From: Hyphomicrobiaceae bacterium
GTDB taxonomy: Bacteria; Pseudomonadota; Alphaproteobacteria; Rhizobiales; Hyphomicrobiaceae
DNA: 64,000 nucleotides
Direction of reading: 5' to 3'
Assembly (NCBI GenBank): GCA_021775735.1
Contig: JAJFHG010000064.1
Span: forward strand, 29,792 to 93,791
The position numbers and the translations under genes are program-made. The notes under the pieces were generated by a model. The model did no database searches. It was not told where the DNA came from and worked only from the letters and a program-made list of their open reading frames with translations. Below, in pieces: positions 37,199 to 46,306 of this stretch (position 1 is its first letter; each line of letters opens with the position of its first letter).

Positions 37199-38461
37199 AT
37201 GCCAACCCAACAATCTGAGGTCCTGACCGCACATCACTCCTCGCCGAGTACCACGCTTTGGACGGTGATTATCGCTGCGGCAACGATTGCGGCTCTCGCT
37301 ATGGGATTGCGTCAGGCGCTCGGGCTTTACCTCAAGCCAATCTCGATGGAGTTGGGTTTGGGACGCGAAGCATTTGCCCTTGCCATTGCGTTGACCAATT
37401 TAGTGTGGGGTTTTGCCGCTCCCGTGACGGGTTATGTGGCGGATCGTTTTGGGGCTGGTCGTGTCGTGGTTCTTGGCTGTCTTGCGTTGGCGGCAGGATT
37501 TAGCATGCTGTACACCGCAACCAATGATGTGCAGTTGCTGTGGGCGGGTATTTTATTGGGTGTCGGCATTTCTGGTGCAGGCATTACCGCACTGGTTGGT
37601 GTGGCAGTGCGCGCAAGTCCACCACAGCAGCGCACAGAAGCGATTTCCTGGATCGGGATTGGCAGCGGCATTGGGATCTTAGTCGCCTTGCCCTATGCAC
37701 ACGTGCTGATGGAGCAGGTTGGCTGGCAGCAAAGCTTGCTGGTGTTGGCCGCAACAGCGTTAATCGCCCTTCCTCTCGCCTACATTGTACGTGGTAAGAT
37801 CGGGCACACATCTGAGACGATCAATGTGTTTGGAGAGGCTTCGCGCGAGGATGATGAAACGCTTGGCACGATATTGCCCCGTGTCGCGCGTACGCCCTCT
37901 TATTGGTTGCTCATGGCCGGTTTTTTTGTGTGCGGGTTTCACGTTGTGTTTTATGCAACGCATTTGCCCGCCTATGTCGCAGACCAAGGCTTGCCACAAT
38001 GGGTGGCTGTGGCGGCGCTGACGTTGGTTGGACTTGGAAATCTCATCGGGACATGGCTTGCTGGAAAATGGGGTTCGCATTTCCCCATGCGCCATGGTTT
38101 GGCGTTGATCTATTTTTCACGTGCAGGCGTGTTCCTAGGGTTTCTTTTTTTACCCATCAACACCACGACTATCTTGGTATTGAGCGCACTTCTTGGTTTA
38201 TTGTGGTTGTCCACCATTCCTTTGACCAGCGGTCTTGTTGGTGTGTTCTTTGGTGCCAAGTGGCTGACGACGCTCTATGGCATCGTGTTTTTGTCTCATC
38301 AACTCGGTTCGTTTAGTGGTGTGTGGTTGGCAGGACGGCTCTATGATCAAACGCAATCCTACGATATGATGTGGTGGATCTCTGTTGCGCTGGGACTGGT
38401 TGCCGCTTTTCTGCATTTGCCAATTCGGGAAACGTATGTTGGGCTCAGCGCTAAAGCGTAA
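37199..38461 (+). CDS. MFS transporter
   Basis: A 420-residue major facilitator with about 12 hydrophobic segments. The first helix begins near residue 15 (WTVIIAAATIAALAMGLRQA); the loop between helices 2 and 3 carries GYVADRFGAGRVVVLG, a variant of the MFS loop motif. A charged central loop (GKIGHTSETINVFGEASRED) splits it into two six-helix halves. The substrate is unknown; the sequence is close to oxalate/formate or monocarboxylate-type carriers in style. An in-frame GTG at 37184 directly after the preceding stop is an alternative start; GAGAGA precedes 37199. Confidence 0.8.
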   Translation: MPTQQSEVLTAHHSSPSTTLWTVIIAAATIAALAMGLRQALGLYLKPISMELGLGREAFALAIALTNLVWGFAAPVTGYVADRFGAGRVVVLGCLALAAGFSMLYTATNDVQLLWAGILLGVGISGAGITALVGVAVRASPPQQRTEAISWIGIGSGIGILVALPYAHVLMEQVGWQQSLLVLAATALIALPLAYIVRGKIGHTSETINVFGEASREDDETLGTILPRVARTPSYWLLMAGFFVCGFHVVFYATHLPAYVADQGLPQWVAVAALTLVGLGNLIGTWLAGKWGSHFPMRHGLALIYFSRAGVFLGFLFLPINTTTILVLSALLGLLWLSTIPLTSGLVGVFFGAKWLTTLYGIVFLSHQLGSFSGVWLAGRLYDQTQSYDMMWWISVALGLVAAFLHLPIRETYVGLSAKA

Positions 38462-38542
38462 CGCTTTCAGAACAACGTTGTGATTACGACGATAGAAAGA
38501 ATCCGTGTTTTGACGATTGAGCACATAACCCGTGAAGCTGAT

Positions 38543-38713
38543 ATGTCAGAGGCGTCAACGCATGACGTCATGCCTCCTCGGGCATGGGTTTATGGTGTCG
38601 CAGCTCTGTCAGGTGCCGTTGTCGCCGGCGCACTTTACTTGATTGCGACACGCGCTGAGCTTTTATCGGTTGACCTTGGTCCTCATATTGCAAGCTGGCT
38701 GTGGTGTTTATAG
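38543..38713 (+). CDS. Small single-helix membrane protein upstream of the B12 riboswitch
   Basis: A 56-residue protein with a polar N-terminus (MSEASTHDVMPPRAW) and one membrane helix (about 16-37, VYGVAALSGAVVAGALYLIAT), then a short tail ending LGPHIASWLWCL. It resembles small cobalt-transport accessory proteins (CbtB type) only in size and position before a cobalamin riboswitch; it lacks their C-terminal His cluster, so I do not assign that function. The longer in-frame start at 38480 is possible. Confidence 0.45.
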   Translation: MSEASTHDVMPPRAWVYGVAALSGAVVAGALYLIATRAELLSVDLGPHIASWLWCL

Positions 38714-38792
38714 ACCAAGTCCTGCGCTGAATTGTCGAGTCTCAGGTGCGACGCTTGACAAGCAGGCCCCTAATCTGATCCCTATGTCTCAC

Positions 38793-39010
38793 TGTGTTGG
38801 TTCCTGGTGTTCGAAGAGCATCAGGTGAAAAGGGAACATGGTGCTGGTCTCTGAACAATCGTTCTAAGATCGCAAGCCATGGCTGCCCCCGCAACTGTAA
38901 GCAGCGAGCCTCTCACCTTTAAGCCACTGACGGGTCAAACTAGATCCAAAGTCGGGAAGGCGGACGAGAGGCGCTTGAGCTGTGAGCCAGGAGACCTGCC
39001 GACACTGGTC
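38793..39010 (+). ncRNA. Cobalamin riboswitch
   Basis: A typical adenosylcobalamin aptamer. The leading GTTCCTGGTG and GGTGAAAAGGGAAC elements are present, followed by the conserved core CTGCCCCCGCAACTGTAAG (38884-38902), CCACTG...GTCGGGAAGGCG (38926-38963), and the 3' B12 box GAGCCAGGAGACCTGCCG (38984-39001). Binding of cobalamin normally blocks expression of the downstream uptake genes. A short hairpin TTGTGC / GCACAA (39020-39036) may be part of the expression platform. It controls btuB, which starts 230 bases further on. Confidence 0.95.
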
Positions 39011-39241
39011 GCCCATCCCTTGTGCGGGGCGCACAATGGAACGGTCCACCGGAGTGGCGGCTGATGTGAAACGTTTAGGGAGTCACGTCAGGCATGTCAT
39101 GGGGTTGGATTTATCTCTGACAGTTCGTAAGTCAATCAACGCCAGTGTGGAATGCCGTTTGGCATTGCATTACGGGCGCAGTGTTATTCGTGCGTAAAGT
39201 GTCTGGTTAGGGCTCCCGTCAGCAGTCAAGGACGGGGACTT

Positions 39242-41455
39242 ATGAAACAACAAAAGCAAATACAATCCATTGCGCCGCATCGCGTCATTCTTGGAGTTAT
39301 GAGTATAGCTGCGCTAGCAACAGGCGCGCAGACGCTTTCCGCCCAAGAGGTTGTCGCAGATGCAACTGATTTTTTGCCAGAGATTGTCGTTGAGGGCACA
39401 ACGATTGCTGTCAGCAAAGACATCAAGACCAAAAAGAAAAAGGCCACCTCAAACTATGGTCAGGCGACTGGAACGCCGTCGCAGGCGAGCAGTTCTTCAA
39501 GCGGTGGCAGTGGTGACGTCGCTGGTGCAAATAACGCCAACCAAACCGACACCTATGACAGCACTGAAGAGGTGTCTGGGACAGCAGCTCAAGATGTTCC
39601 ATCTGGTCAGTTGCTCAAAAATCAAGGTAACTCCGTCACTGTCGTTACGTCACAGCAGTTGAAGGCGCAGCAAGTGCGCCATGCGGCCGATGCCTTACGT
39701 TCACTGCCAGGTGTTTATGTCAGTCGGAGTGGTGGCCCGCAAAGCATTACGTCGGTGCGCATTCGCGGTGCTGAAAGCAATCATACGTTGGTTCTGATTG
39801 ACGGTGTCGAAGTCAATGCAGCCGATGGTGCATTTGATTTTTCCAATCTCACCACAGAAGACATCGAAAAAATTGAGGTGTTGCGTGGCCCACAAAGTGC
39901 ACTTTATAGCTCTGGTGCGTTAGGCGGGGTCATCAATATTACGACAAAGTCTGGCAAGGGTCCGTTGACCATTCGGGTGCGCGGGGAAGCCGGTAGCCAC
40001 ACTACCCACGGTGGTGCCGTTCAAATTTCAGCAGGCAACGACAACATCCATGGCATCGTCACGCTGTCAGGTCGGAAAACAGATGGTTACAATCTGTCTC
40101 TTCAAGGATCCGAGGACGATGGAGCTCGATTCTCAAACTTTGCGTTTTCTGGCGGCGTAAAAATTCTGCCTAACGTCAAGCTTGATGCAACCTTTCGGTC
40201 CTCAAAAACAGATGCAGAGCGTGATGACTTTGATGGCACGCGTGCCAATGGATTGAATGATCTGGTCGACACGGCATCAAGATTTAATTCAGAGTTGCGT
40301 ATTGGCCGCGTGGCTGCAACCGTCGATACTTTAGACGGTTTATGGCGGCATAAAATTGAATTCTCCGGTATGGAGTCGGAACTGTTTGACGATGGGCGTG
40401 GTGGGTTTGTTAGCACCGCAAATTTTGTCAGTGAGCGGCAACTCTATAGTTACACTTCAACGCTGCAACTTGACACGCCAGGTATTGCAGGCGTCCGCCA
40501 CTACGTCACAGCGCGTCTTGATCACCAACGTGAAACCTATGAACAGCAAAACGCATCTGCGTTTGGCGCATCAAGCGCCAGTGGGGACCGCCAACGTACC
40601 GGTGTTGCTGGTGAAATCCGTGGTGAATACAATAACATCTTGTTTTTGAATGCCGCTTTGCGCCACGACGACAACGATAGTTTCGATGACTTTACGACGT
40701 GGAATGTGTCTGGGTCGCTAAAAGTGCCGCAAACTCCACTTCGACTGCATGGGTCTGTCGGTAAGGGCGTCAAATATCCTTCCCTTCTTGAGCTGTTCGG
40801 TAATTTTCCAGGGGCTGGCTTTGTCTCAAATCCAGATTTGGTGCCTGAAGAAAGTCTCGGTTGGGATGCTGGTATTGAGCTTGCGACACCGGATCGCAAA
40901 GCACTCATTGATGTCACGTACTTTTCGCAGAACCTCAAAAATGAGATCGACTTTTCGTTCTTCCCTCTATTCACGTCGTTCAATCGGACCGGCGAGAGCA
41001 AACGAGAGGGCGTAGAAATTGCTGGACATGTTGATCTCACCAACGCGGTCCGAATTGGCGCGTCCTATACTTATCTCAAAGCACGTGAAGACGATGGTTC
41101 ACAGGAAGTCCGCAGGCCACGGCACTCGGGCCGCGCTGATCTCAATTACAGCTTTGCTGAGGGGCTTGGAAACTTGAATGTAGCCACTGCCTATAACGGT
41201 GAAATGTTAGACCTTGCATTTAACAATTTCACCTTTGCAGCTGTGCCGGTTCAGCTTGACGAGTATTGGCTCGTAACCGCAGCGGCATCCTATAAAGTAT
41301 CACCGGGTATCGAAATTTATGGACGTGTGGAGAACCTTCTCGATGAAAAGTACTCCGAGGTCTTCAGCATTGATGGGGCGCCGATAGCAGCTTACGCTGG
41401 CGTGCGCCTTACCTATGTGGAAGAACAAACGCGGGCTTGGTCAGAAGGCCGCTAG
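39242..41455 (+). CDS. btuB: TonB-dependent vitamin B12 receptor BtuB
   Basis: A 737-residue outer-membrane receptor, long for BtuB. Signal peptide about 1-36 (ending ALATGAQTLSAQ). A TonB-box-like segment PEIVVEGTT is at about 45. An unusual linker rich in Lys then Ser/Gly/Asn (about 60-118) precedes the plug domain (VTVVTSQQLKAQQVRHAADALRSLPGV, given in part, to ELRGPQSALYSSGALGGVINITT-like sequence). The barrel follows to near residue 725 and ends VRLTYVEE plus about 10 polar residues instead of the usual terminal aromatic. The function is inferred from the riboswitch in front and btuFCD behind. AAGGACGGGG precedes the ATG. Confidence 0.9.
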   Translation: MKQQKQIQSIAPHRVILGVMSIAALATGAQTLSAQEVVADATDFLPEIVVEGTTIAVSKDIKTKKKKATSNYGQATGTPSQASSSSSGGSGDVAGANNANQTDTYDSTEEVSGTAAQDVPSGQLLKNQGNSVTVVTSQQLKAQQVRHAADALRSLPGVYVSRSGGPQSITSVRIRGAESNHTLVLIDGVEVNAADGAFDFSNLTTEDIEKIEVLRGPQSALYSSGALGGVINITTKSGKGPLTIRVRGEAGSHTTHGGAVQISAGNDNIHGIVTLSGRKTDGYNLSLQGSEDDGARFSNFAFSGGVKILPNVKLDATFRSSKTDAERDDFDGTRANGLNDLVDTASRFNSELRIGRVAATVDTLDGLWRHKIEFSGMESELFDDGRGGFVSTANFVSERQLYSYTSTLQLDTPGIAGVRHYVTARLDHQRETYEQQNASAFGASSASGDRQRTGVAGEIRGEYNNILFLNAALRHDDNDSFDDFTTWNVSGSLKVPQTPLRLHGSVGKGVKYPSLLELFGNFPGAGFVSNPDLVPEESLGWDAGIELATPDRKALIDVTYFSQNLKNEIDFSFFPLFTSFNRTGESKREGVEIAGHVDLTNAVRIGASYTYLKAREDDGSQEVRRPRHSGRADLNYSFAEGLGNLNVATAYNGEMLDLAFNNFTFAAVPVQLDEYWLVTAAASYKVSPGIEIYGRVENLLDEKYSEVFSIDGAPIAAYAGVRLTYVEEQTRAWSEGR

Positions 41456-41489
41456 AGCACTTTGGAATAAAGGAGGCTGTGCGATAGGT

Positions 41490-42401
41490 ATGCGATCCGA
41501 GAGATGGCTTCTCAAGCTTGCGTACTGCGGCATCTATTGTCTTTTTGGTGTCGTATCCTGCAGCCTCCTCCTCACAACCGCCGTCACGGCAGGCGAAAAA
41601 CCACAACGCATTGTCTCCCTCAATATGTGCGTTGACCAAATTCTTATTGATCTCGTTGCCAAAGATCGCATCGCGGCGTTGAGTTTTTTGGCAACGGATC
41701 GCGCCATGTCTGCGGTGGCGAAACGCGCCGAAACATACCCGCGGGTGCGTGGCGCAGCAGAAGGTGTCGTGGCGTTAAACCCGGATTTGATTATTGTTGG
41801 CGCCTATTCAACGCCTGCAACGCGTAGTCTGCTGCAACGCTTGGGAAAGCGTGTTGTTGTCGTCAAGCAACCAGCAACAATTAAGGGTGTTCGAGGTCTC
41901 GTTGCCCAGTTGGCAGAGTTGGTTGGGGAGCCGGGACGCGGGCAAGAAATAGTTTCAGCCTTTGACCAACGGTTGCAGAATGCAACAGCTCATGCGCGCC
42001 CTAAAGGGTCAACGGATGACGCACCATCACCCACAGCCCTTGCGGTTCATGTCAATAGTATTGTCTCGATGTCAGGCACATTGCTAGATGATGCGCTGGC
42101 ACTGGCTGGTCTCAAAAATAGCGCTCAAGATTTGATGGTCGGGCCTAGTGGCCGTGTGCCACTTGAAATAATTGTGCGACAGCCGCCAGATATTCTTGTG
42201 CTGGCTAACACGCCTGAAGATTTTAAATCCGTTTTGGCCGACAATCTGCGCCATCCGGTTCTGACCAAGATCACCAAAGACAGACCTGTTGTTTCGTTGC
42301 CCATGTGGGCGACATTGTGCGGCACACCGCATGTTGCAACTGCTGTTGAGCGCCTCGTGGCGGCCCGGCGCACGTTTGAGAAAAAGGGCGGGGTGCAATG
42401 A
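41490..42401 (+). CDS. btuF: Periplasmic cobalamin-binding protein (BtuF-like)
   Basis: A 303-residue substrate-binding protein. Signal peptide about 1-35 (LAYCGIYCLFGVVSCSLLL, TAVTAG). The core has the two-lobe Fe/B12-type pattern: PQRIVSLNMCVDQILIDLVA, a helix backbone, VALNPDLIIVGAYS and VVVVKQPATIKGV. It hands cobalamin to BtuCD. GGAGG is 13 bases upstream of the ATG at 41490, a long spacing. The stop overlaps the btuC start by four bases. Confidence 0.85.
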   Translation: MRSERWLLKLAYCGIYCLFGVVSCSLLLTTAVTAGEKPQRIVSLNMCVDQILIDLVAKDRIAALSFLATDRAMSAVAKRAETYPRVRGAAEGVVALNPDLIIVGAYSTPATRSLLQRLGKRVVVVKQPATIKGVRGLVAQLAELVGEPGRGQEIVSAFDQRLQNATAHARPKGSTDDAPSPTALAVHVNSIVSMSGTLLDDALALAGLKNSAQDLMVGPSGRVPLEIIVRQPPDILVLANTPEDFKSVLADNLRHPVLTKITKDRPVVSLPMWATLCGTPHVATAVERLVAARRTFEKKGGVQ

Positions 42402-43369
42402 AGCTGGCAACGCCTGTTATCATGATGGCCACGTTGGCAGGTCTGTTATTTCTCACCTCTCTCATTCAAGGACCGATGGGTTTTGGTTTGCCACAAGACG
42501 CCAGCGCCCGTGACCTGATCCTGTGGGAAATTCGTGTACCGCGTGCAGTGCTTGGCTTTCTGGTTGGTGGTGCGCTGGGGCTTTCTGGCGCTGTCCTGCA
42601 AGGCTATTTGCGAAACCCCCTTGCTGAACCAGGCCTTCTTGGCATTACAGGAGGCGCAGCGTTTGGTGCTGTGGTCGCAATTCACACCGGACTTGCAGCG
42701 CGTCTTGCCTTCGCGCTTCCGGTTGGTGGATTGCTGGGTGCCGCGCTTGCCACGTTGACAATTTTCTTGCTGGCAGGAAGTCAGCTTGGTCCGTTGACTG
42801 TTATTCTGGCAGGTGTGGCCGTATCCGCGATGACCGGTGCGTTAACGGCATTGGCGTTGAACCTTGCAGACAACCCCTTCGCCGTTACTGAAATGCTCTA
42901 CTGGCTACTGGGCTCACTGACAGATCGAAGTGTGCTGCATGTTGCATTGGCGGCACCTGTCATCGCTATTGGGTGTTTTTTGTTGATGGCAACGGGGCGT
43001 GCGCTCGACGCATTGACGCTTGGTGAAGACGCGGCTGTCAATCTTGGTACAAACCTGAAACAATTACGCCTTCAAGCGATCATTGGCTCCGCCTTTGCAG
43101 TCGGGGCGGCGACATCAGTTGCCGGTGCGATTGGGTTTATCGGCCTCGTTATCCCACACTTGTTGCGCCCGCTTGTTGGCTATCAGCCAAGCGCTTTGTT
43201 GGCCCCAAGCTTTTTTGGCGGCGCGGCGCTGGTTCTCGCAGCCGACGTGGTTTTGCGCTTGATTTCGCCTGCCGGCGATATCCGCCTTGGTGTCGTGACA
43301 TCTTTGATTGGTGCGCCGTTCTTTCTTTGGTTGGTTGTCAAGACCCGAAGGGAGTTGGCTCCATCATGA
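42398..43369 (+). CDS. btuC: Cobalamin ABC transporter permease (BtuC-like)
   Basis: A 323-residue FecCD/BtuC permease with about ten membrane helices. Diagnostic segments: LWEIRVPRAVLGFLVGGALG near residue 45, GAVLQGYLRNPLAEPGLLG around 63, and GAIGFIGLVIPHLLRPLVG around 245, the loop that contacts the ATPase. It forms a dimer with two BtuD subunits. Both ends overlap their neighbours by four bases (ATGA), indicating a tightly coupled operon. By sequence alone it could also carry siderophores; the riboswitch supports B12. Confidence 0.9.
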   Translation: MKLATPVIMMATLAGLLFLTSLIQGPMGFGLPQDASARDLILWEIRVPRAVLGFLVGGALGLSGAVLQGYLRNPLAEPGLLGITGGAAFGAVVAIHTGLAARLAFALPVGGLLGAALATLTIFLLAGSQLGPLTVILAGVAVSAMTGALTALALNLADNPFAVTEMLYWLLGSLTDRSVLHVALAAPVIAIGCFLLMATGRALDALTLGEDAAVNLGTNLKQLRLQAIIGSAFAVGAATSVAGAIGFIGLVIPHLLRPLVGYQPSALLAPSFFGGAALVLAADVVLRLISPAGDIRLGVVTSLIGAPFFLWLVVKTRRELAPS

Positions 43370-44139
43370 TCAAGATTGAAGCGCTCAAGGCAAGTCGCGA
43401 TGGCCGAAAAATTCTGCATGGACTTTCCCTCGGGCTCGCATCTGGTCAGTTGACAGCGGTTGTTGGGCCAAATGGTGCCGGCAAGTCCACGCTCCTGCGC
43501 GCGTTGTGCGGTGTTGGTCAGGAGGTTTCAGGATGTATCACGGTTGATGGTCGCCCGATTGAAAGCTTTACCCAAACGGAGCTGTCTAAAAAGGTTGCCT
43601 ATCTGCCACAAGACCACCATGTCAGTTGGCCGATTTCGGTGCGCCGCGTGGTCGCCCTCGGACGCAGTCCCTATCAGTCGACGCTGGCAAGATTGTCAAA
43701 AGACGATGAGGCGCACGTTGCCGAAGCGATGCAGGCAATGACGGTCACTCATCTTGCTGAACGTGCCGCAACGGCTCTTTCGGGCGGCGAGTTGGCGCGC
43801 GTACTTGTTGCGCGCCTACTGGCGCAGAACACACCTATTTTGATTGCTGATGAACCTGCGGCGGGACTTGATCCAGCACATGCTTTGTCACTGTTCGAGC
43901 ACTTTAGACACATCGCTGAGGCGGGACGCTTGGTTGTTGTTGCTATGCATGATTTGTCGTTCGCACTCAGATATTGCGATCAGGTTCTATTGCTCAAAAA
44001 TGGCCATGCGGTTGCGTTTGGGCCTGCGCGCGATGTTTTGACACGGTCTCATGTTGAGGCTGCCTACGGCGTTACTGCGTCGATTGGTGAGGTCGATGGT
44101 GTGCCTGTTGTGCTACCCCTAAAAACTCTAACATCGTAA
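43366..44139 (+). CDS. btuD: Cobalamin ABC transporter ATPase (BtuD-like)
   Basis: A 257-residue ABC ATPase. Walker A VGPNGAGKST (near 34), Q-loop LPQDHH, signature ALSGGELARV, Walker B ILIADEPAAGLD and the switch His in AMHDL are all present. It powers BtuC. The start overlaps the btuC stop; the frame upstream from 43327 belongs inside btuC. Last gene of the riboswitch-controlled operon; the next gene starts 72 bases later and may be separate. Confidence 0.92.
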   Translation: MIKIEALKASRDGRKILHGLSLGLASGQLTAVVGPNGAGKSTLLRALCGVGQEVSGCITVDGRPIESFTQTELSKKVAYLPQDHHVSWPISVRRVVALGRSPYQSTLARLSKDDEAHVAEAMQAMTVTHLAERAATALSGGELARVLVARLLAQNTPILIADEPAAGLDPAHALSLFEHFRHIAEAGRLVVVAMHDLSFALRYCDQVLLLKNGHAVAFGPARDVLTRSHVEAAYGVTASIGEVDGVPVVLPLKTLTS

Positions 44140-44211
44140 TATCATTCTATATTGCTATGATCATTGCACCATGCGCGCGAGCGGCGGCGTGGACAGACGG
44201 CGAGGGTAAAC

Positions 44212-45258
44212 TTGGGACTATTGAAACGGAACGCATCGCTTAATCTTGCCTTGCAAGGTGGCGGCGCCCACGGTGCGTTTACCTGGGGTGTGCTTGACCG
44301 TCTGCTGGAGCATTCTGACATCAAGTTGTCGTGCATCTCCGGCGCAAGCGCCGGCGCAATCAATGCTGTTGCTGTAGCAGATGGGATGGCTGCAGGTGGT
44401 GCGCTCGCAGCGCGTGAAAAATTACACGAGATCTGGGAGAAAGTGCACAAAGCTGGTGTGCCAGACTTGGTTTGGTCGCATCCGTTTTTTTACGGTGTTA
44501 CGCAGGCAGCCGCACTTGGTCATGCCGCGGGTTTGATCTCGCCCTATGATTTTAATCCGCTTGGCTTTGATCCTCTCAAAGAGATGTTGGAAAAGACGAT
44601 TGATTTTGAGCGGATGGCCGCAAAAAGCCCTGTCAATCTACTCATTTCTGCAACGGATGTGGCGACCGGACAAGCGCACATTTTCAGGCGTAACGAGATT
44701 ACTGTTAAAACGGTTTTGGCCTCAGCATGCCTACCAACGCTGCATCATGCGGTTGAGATCAATGGTCGGAGTTACTGGGATGGTGGATTTTCTGCCAACC
44801 CGGACCTAGTCAATCTGGCCCTGGAAAGCCGCGTTCGCGATACGCTGATCGTTCTCCTCAGCCCGATGAAACGTGAACCGTTGCCCAAAGGCGCACGCGC
44901 GATTTCTGATCATATCAATTGGATGACGTTCCACACGCCTTTGCTGAGGGATATTGAGGTCATCACACGCATTCGAGAAGGCCTCAATGGTGTTGGGGCT
45001 GGTCGCGGCGGACATCTTAAGGTTCTGCTCAAGCATCGTTTTCATCTCATTGATGCAGGCCCTCACACAGCCATGCTCAGCGAAGATACAAAAATGAAGT
45101 CCGACTGGAAGTCGTTGACCAAGCTGCGCGATGCGGGGCGTAATGAAGCGGACAACTGGTTGCAAGAGCATCGTCGCCACATTGGACGGCGTGAAACGGT
45201 TGATTTGAAAGCGCACTTCTTAGAACAAAAAAAGATTGCCCAGGATGAGCAGGCTTAA
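44212..45258 (+). CDS. Patatin-like phospholipase
   Basis: A cytoplasmic patatin-fold acyl hydrolase of 348 residues. The Ser-Asp dyad is visible: oxyanion loop LALQGGGAHGAF near the N-terminus, nucleophile elbow ISGASAGAINAV (Ser in GASAG) and the Asp motif YWDGGFSANPD. Its substrate is probably a membrane lipid, by family. The start is uncertain: TTG at 44212 is taken because GAGGG lies five bases upstream; a TTG at 44164 is also in frame and no ATG is available near it. Convergent with the regulator gene at 45273. Confidence 0.8.
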   Translation: MGLLKRNASLNLALQGGGAHGAFTWGVLDRLLEHSDIKLSCISGASAGAINAVAVADGMAAGGALAAREKLHEIWEKVHKAGVPDLVWSHPFFYGVTQAAALGHAAGLISPYDFNPLGFDPLKEMLEKTIDFERMAAKSPVNLLISATDVATGQAHIFRRNEITVKTVLASACLPTLHHAVEINGRSYWDGGFSANPDLVNLALESRVRDTLIVLLSPMKREPLPKGARAISDHINWMTFHTPLLRDIEVITRIREGLNGVGAGRGGHLKVLLKHRFHLIDAGPHTAMLSEDTKMKSDWKSLTKLRDAGRNEADNWLQEHRRHIGRRETVDLKAHFLEQKKIAQDEQA

Positions 45259-45272
45259 GGTTGCAATGGGCC

Positions 45273-46064
45273 TTAAGTGTTTGAGGGCCGTTGCACCATA
45301 TGGGCATACCCCTCAGTGACGGTGATGTTCAGCCATTTGTCGTACGTCTCATAGTTGGCGTGACCTGGGCGAATTTCACCAAGGTGTTCATCTTTGATGT
45401 CAGACGATTGAACATAAACAATGGGTGCTGAAACCGGCACGAACATCGCCCCTTGTTTGTTCAGCGTTGTGATCAGGCCGCGCATTTCTTGGCATTGATC
45501 TAGCTGTGACAGGATCACCATACGCATTGACCCTCTGGTCAAAGAGACCAGGTGGATGAACATGGAGGCCGCCGGAACATAAAGCCGCCCGCGGTGCGAA
45601 AACGGCATGTCGGGGCGGCCACTTTCCTCAAATAACAGACTTGGCCAATCCGGATCCCAGACCACGTCCGTTTTGTAAGCCACGATCGTTTGAGGGTCGG
45701 TGAAAGAGGGACGTACGGTGAGATAGCTGCCAATGTAGTGATCAACAGCGGCTTTGGTGTAGGCACCCATGTAGGTTGGTGCCACGCGCCCGCCTGTGCC
45801 TTTGCGCTCCATCGGGACGTCCGGGTCAACGTCGGGTCCATCCCATTGATCTCGGATCGCTTGAAAATCGAGGCCGAGCACCATGCACACATCAAATAGA
45901 GTCTGGTGGCGTACCGTTTTGCCTTGGAACAGGTTCTGGACCGTTTTTTCATGACAATCAGCGGCATCCGCCAACTCAGCCTGCGTCAGCTTTTTCTCGA
46001 CCATGGCGACACGCAGCATCTCCAGTGCGGTTGCGCGCTTTGCCGAGAGGTCAGGCTTGGTCAT
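45273..46064 (-). CDS. Xre-type regulator with unknown C-terminal domain
   Basis: A 263-residue protein. Residues about 12-68 form a helix-turn-helix of the Xre/Cro type (KKLTQAELADAADCHEKTVQNLF, given here in part by position, then FDVCMVLGLDF). The remaining 190 residues are a separate domain with aromatic-rich strands (IGSYLTVRPSF, IVAYKTDVVWD, GRLYVPAASMFIHL, VTEGYAHMV). I do not recognise that domain; it could be a ligand-sensing module. The ATG at 46064 is chosen since the upstream in-frame extension to 46247 overlaps the rlpA terminator. Confidence 0.7.
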   Translation of the reverse strand: MTKPDLSAKRATALEMLRVAMVEKKLTQAELADAADCHEKTVQNLFQGKTVRHQTLFDVCMVLGLDFQAIRDQWDGPDVDPDVPMERKGTGGRVAPTYMGAYTKAAVDHYIGSYLTVRPSFTDPQTIVAYKTDVVWDPDWPSLLFEESGRPDMPFSHRGRLYVPAASMFIHLVSLTRGSMRMVILSQLDQCQEMRGLITTLNKQGAMFVPVSAPIVYVQSSDIKDEHLGEIRPGHANYETYDKWLNITVTEGYAHMVQRPSNT

Positions 46065-46215
46065 GTCGGATGGGGCCCTGTTTGAGAGATCGAATGCACC
46101 TCCAATCAATACCGGGTTTCGAGCCATCGCTGCAAGGGTGGACGGGGACGGACGTGGCCTAAAGCACTTAAGTTTCAAAGCCAGAAGGGCATTTGTATCG
46201 ATATTCAGACTTGGC

Positions 46216-46255
46216 AATAAAAAGGGCGGTGGAGCTTGATGCTCCACCGCCCTTT
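46216..46255 (-). terminator. Strong terminator downstream of the rlpA-like gene
   Basis: A perfect 15-bp inverted repeat, AAAGGGCGGTGGAGC (46221-46235) and GCTCCACCGCCCTTT (46241-46255), around a 5-base loop. On the minus strand it is followed by TTATTGCC after a T-rich stretch, so it ends transcription of the rlpA-like gene. Confidence 0.9.
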
Positions 46256-46306
46256 GCTCATGATCGATGAACGATCATCTCACCTTTAAGAGGTGTCCTG
46301 AGTCGT

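Noticed and set aside
38543..38713. CbtB (cobalt transporter subunit) for the small membrane protein before the B12 riboswitch
   Set aside because: The C-terminal histidine cluster typical of CbtB is missing and no CbtA follows, so only a neutral description is given.
38864..39064. Short open frames on both strands across the riboswitch
   Set aside because: They coincide with the conserved riboswitch core, which explains the sequence better.
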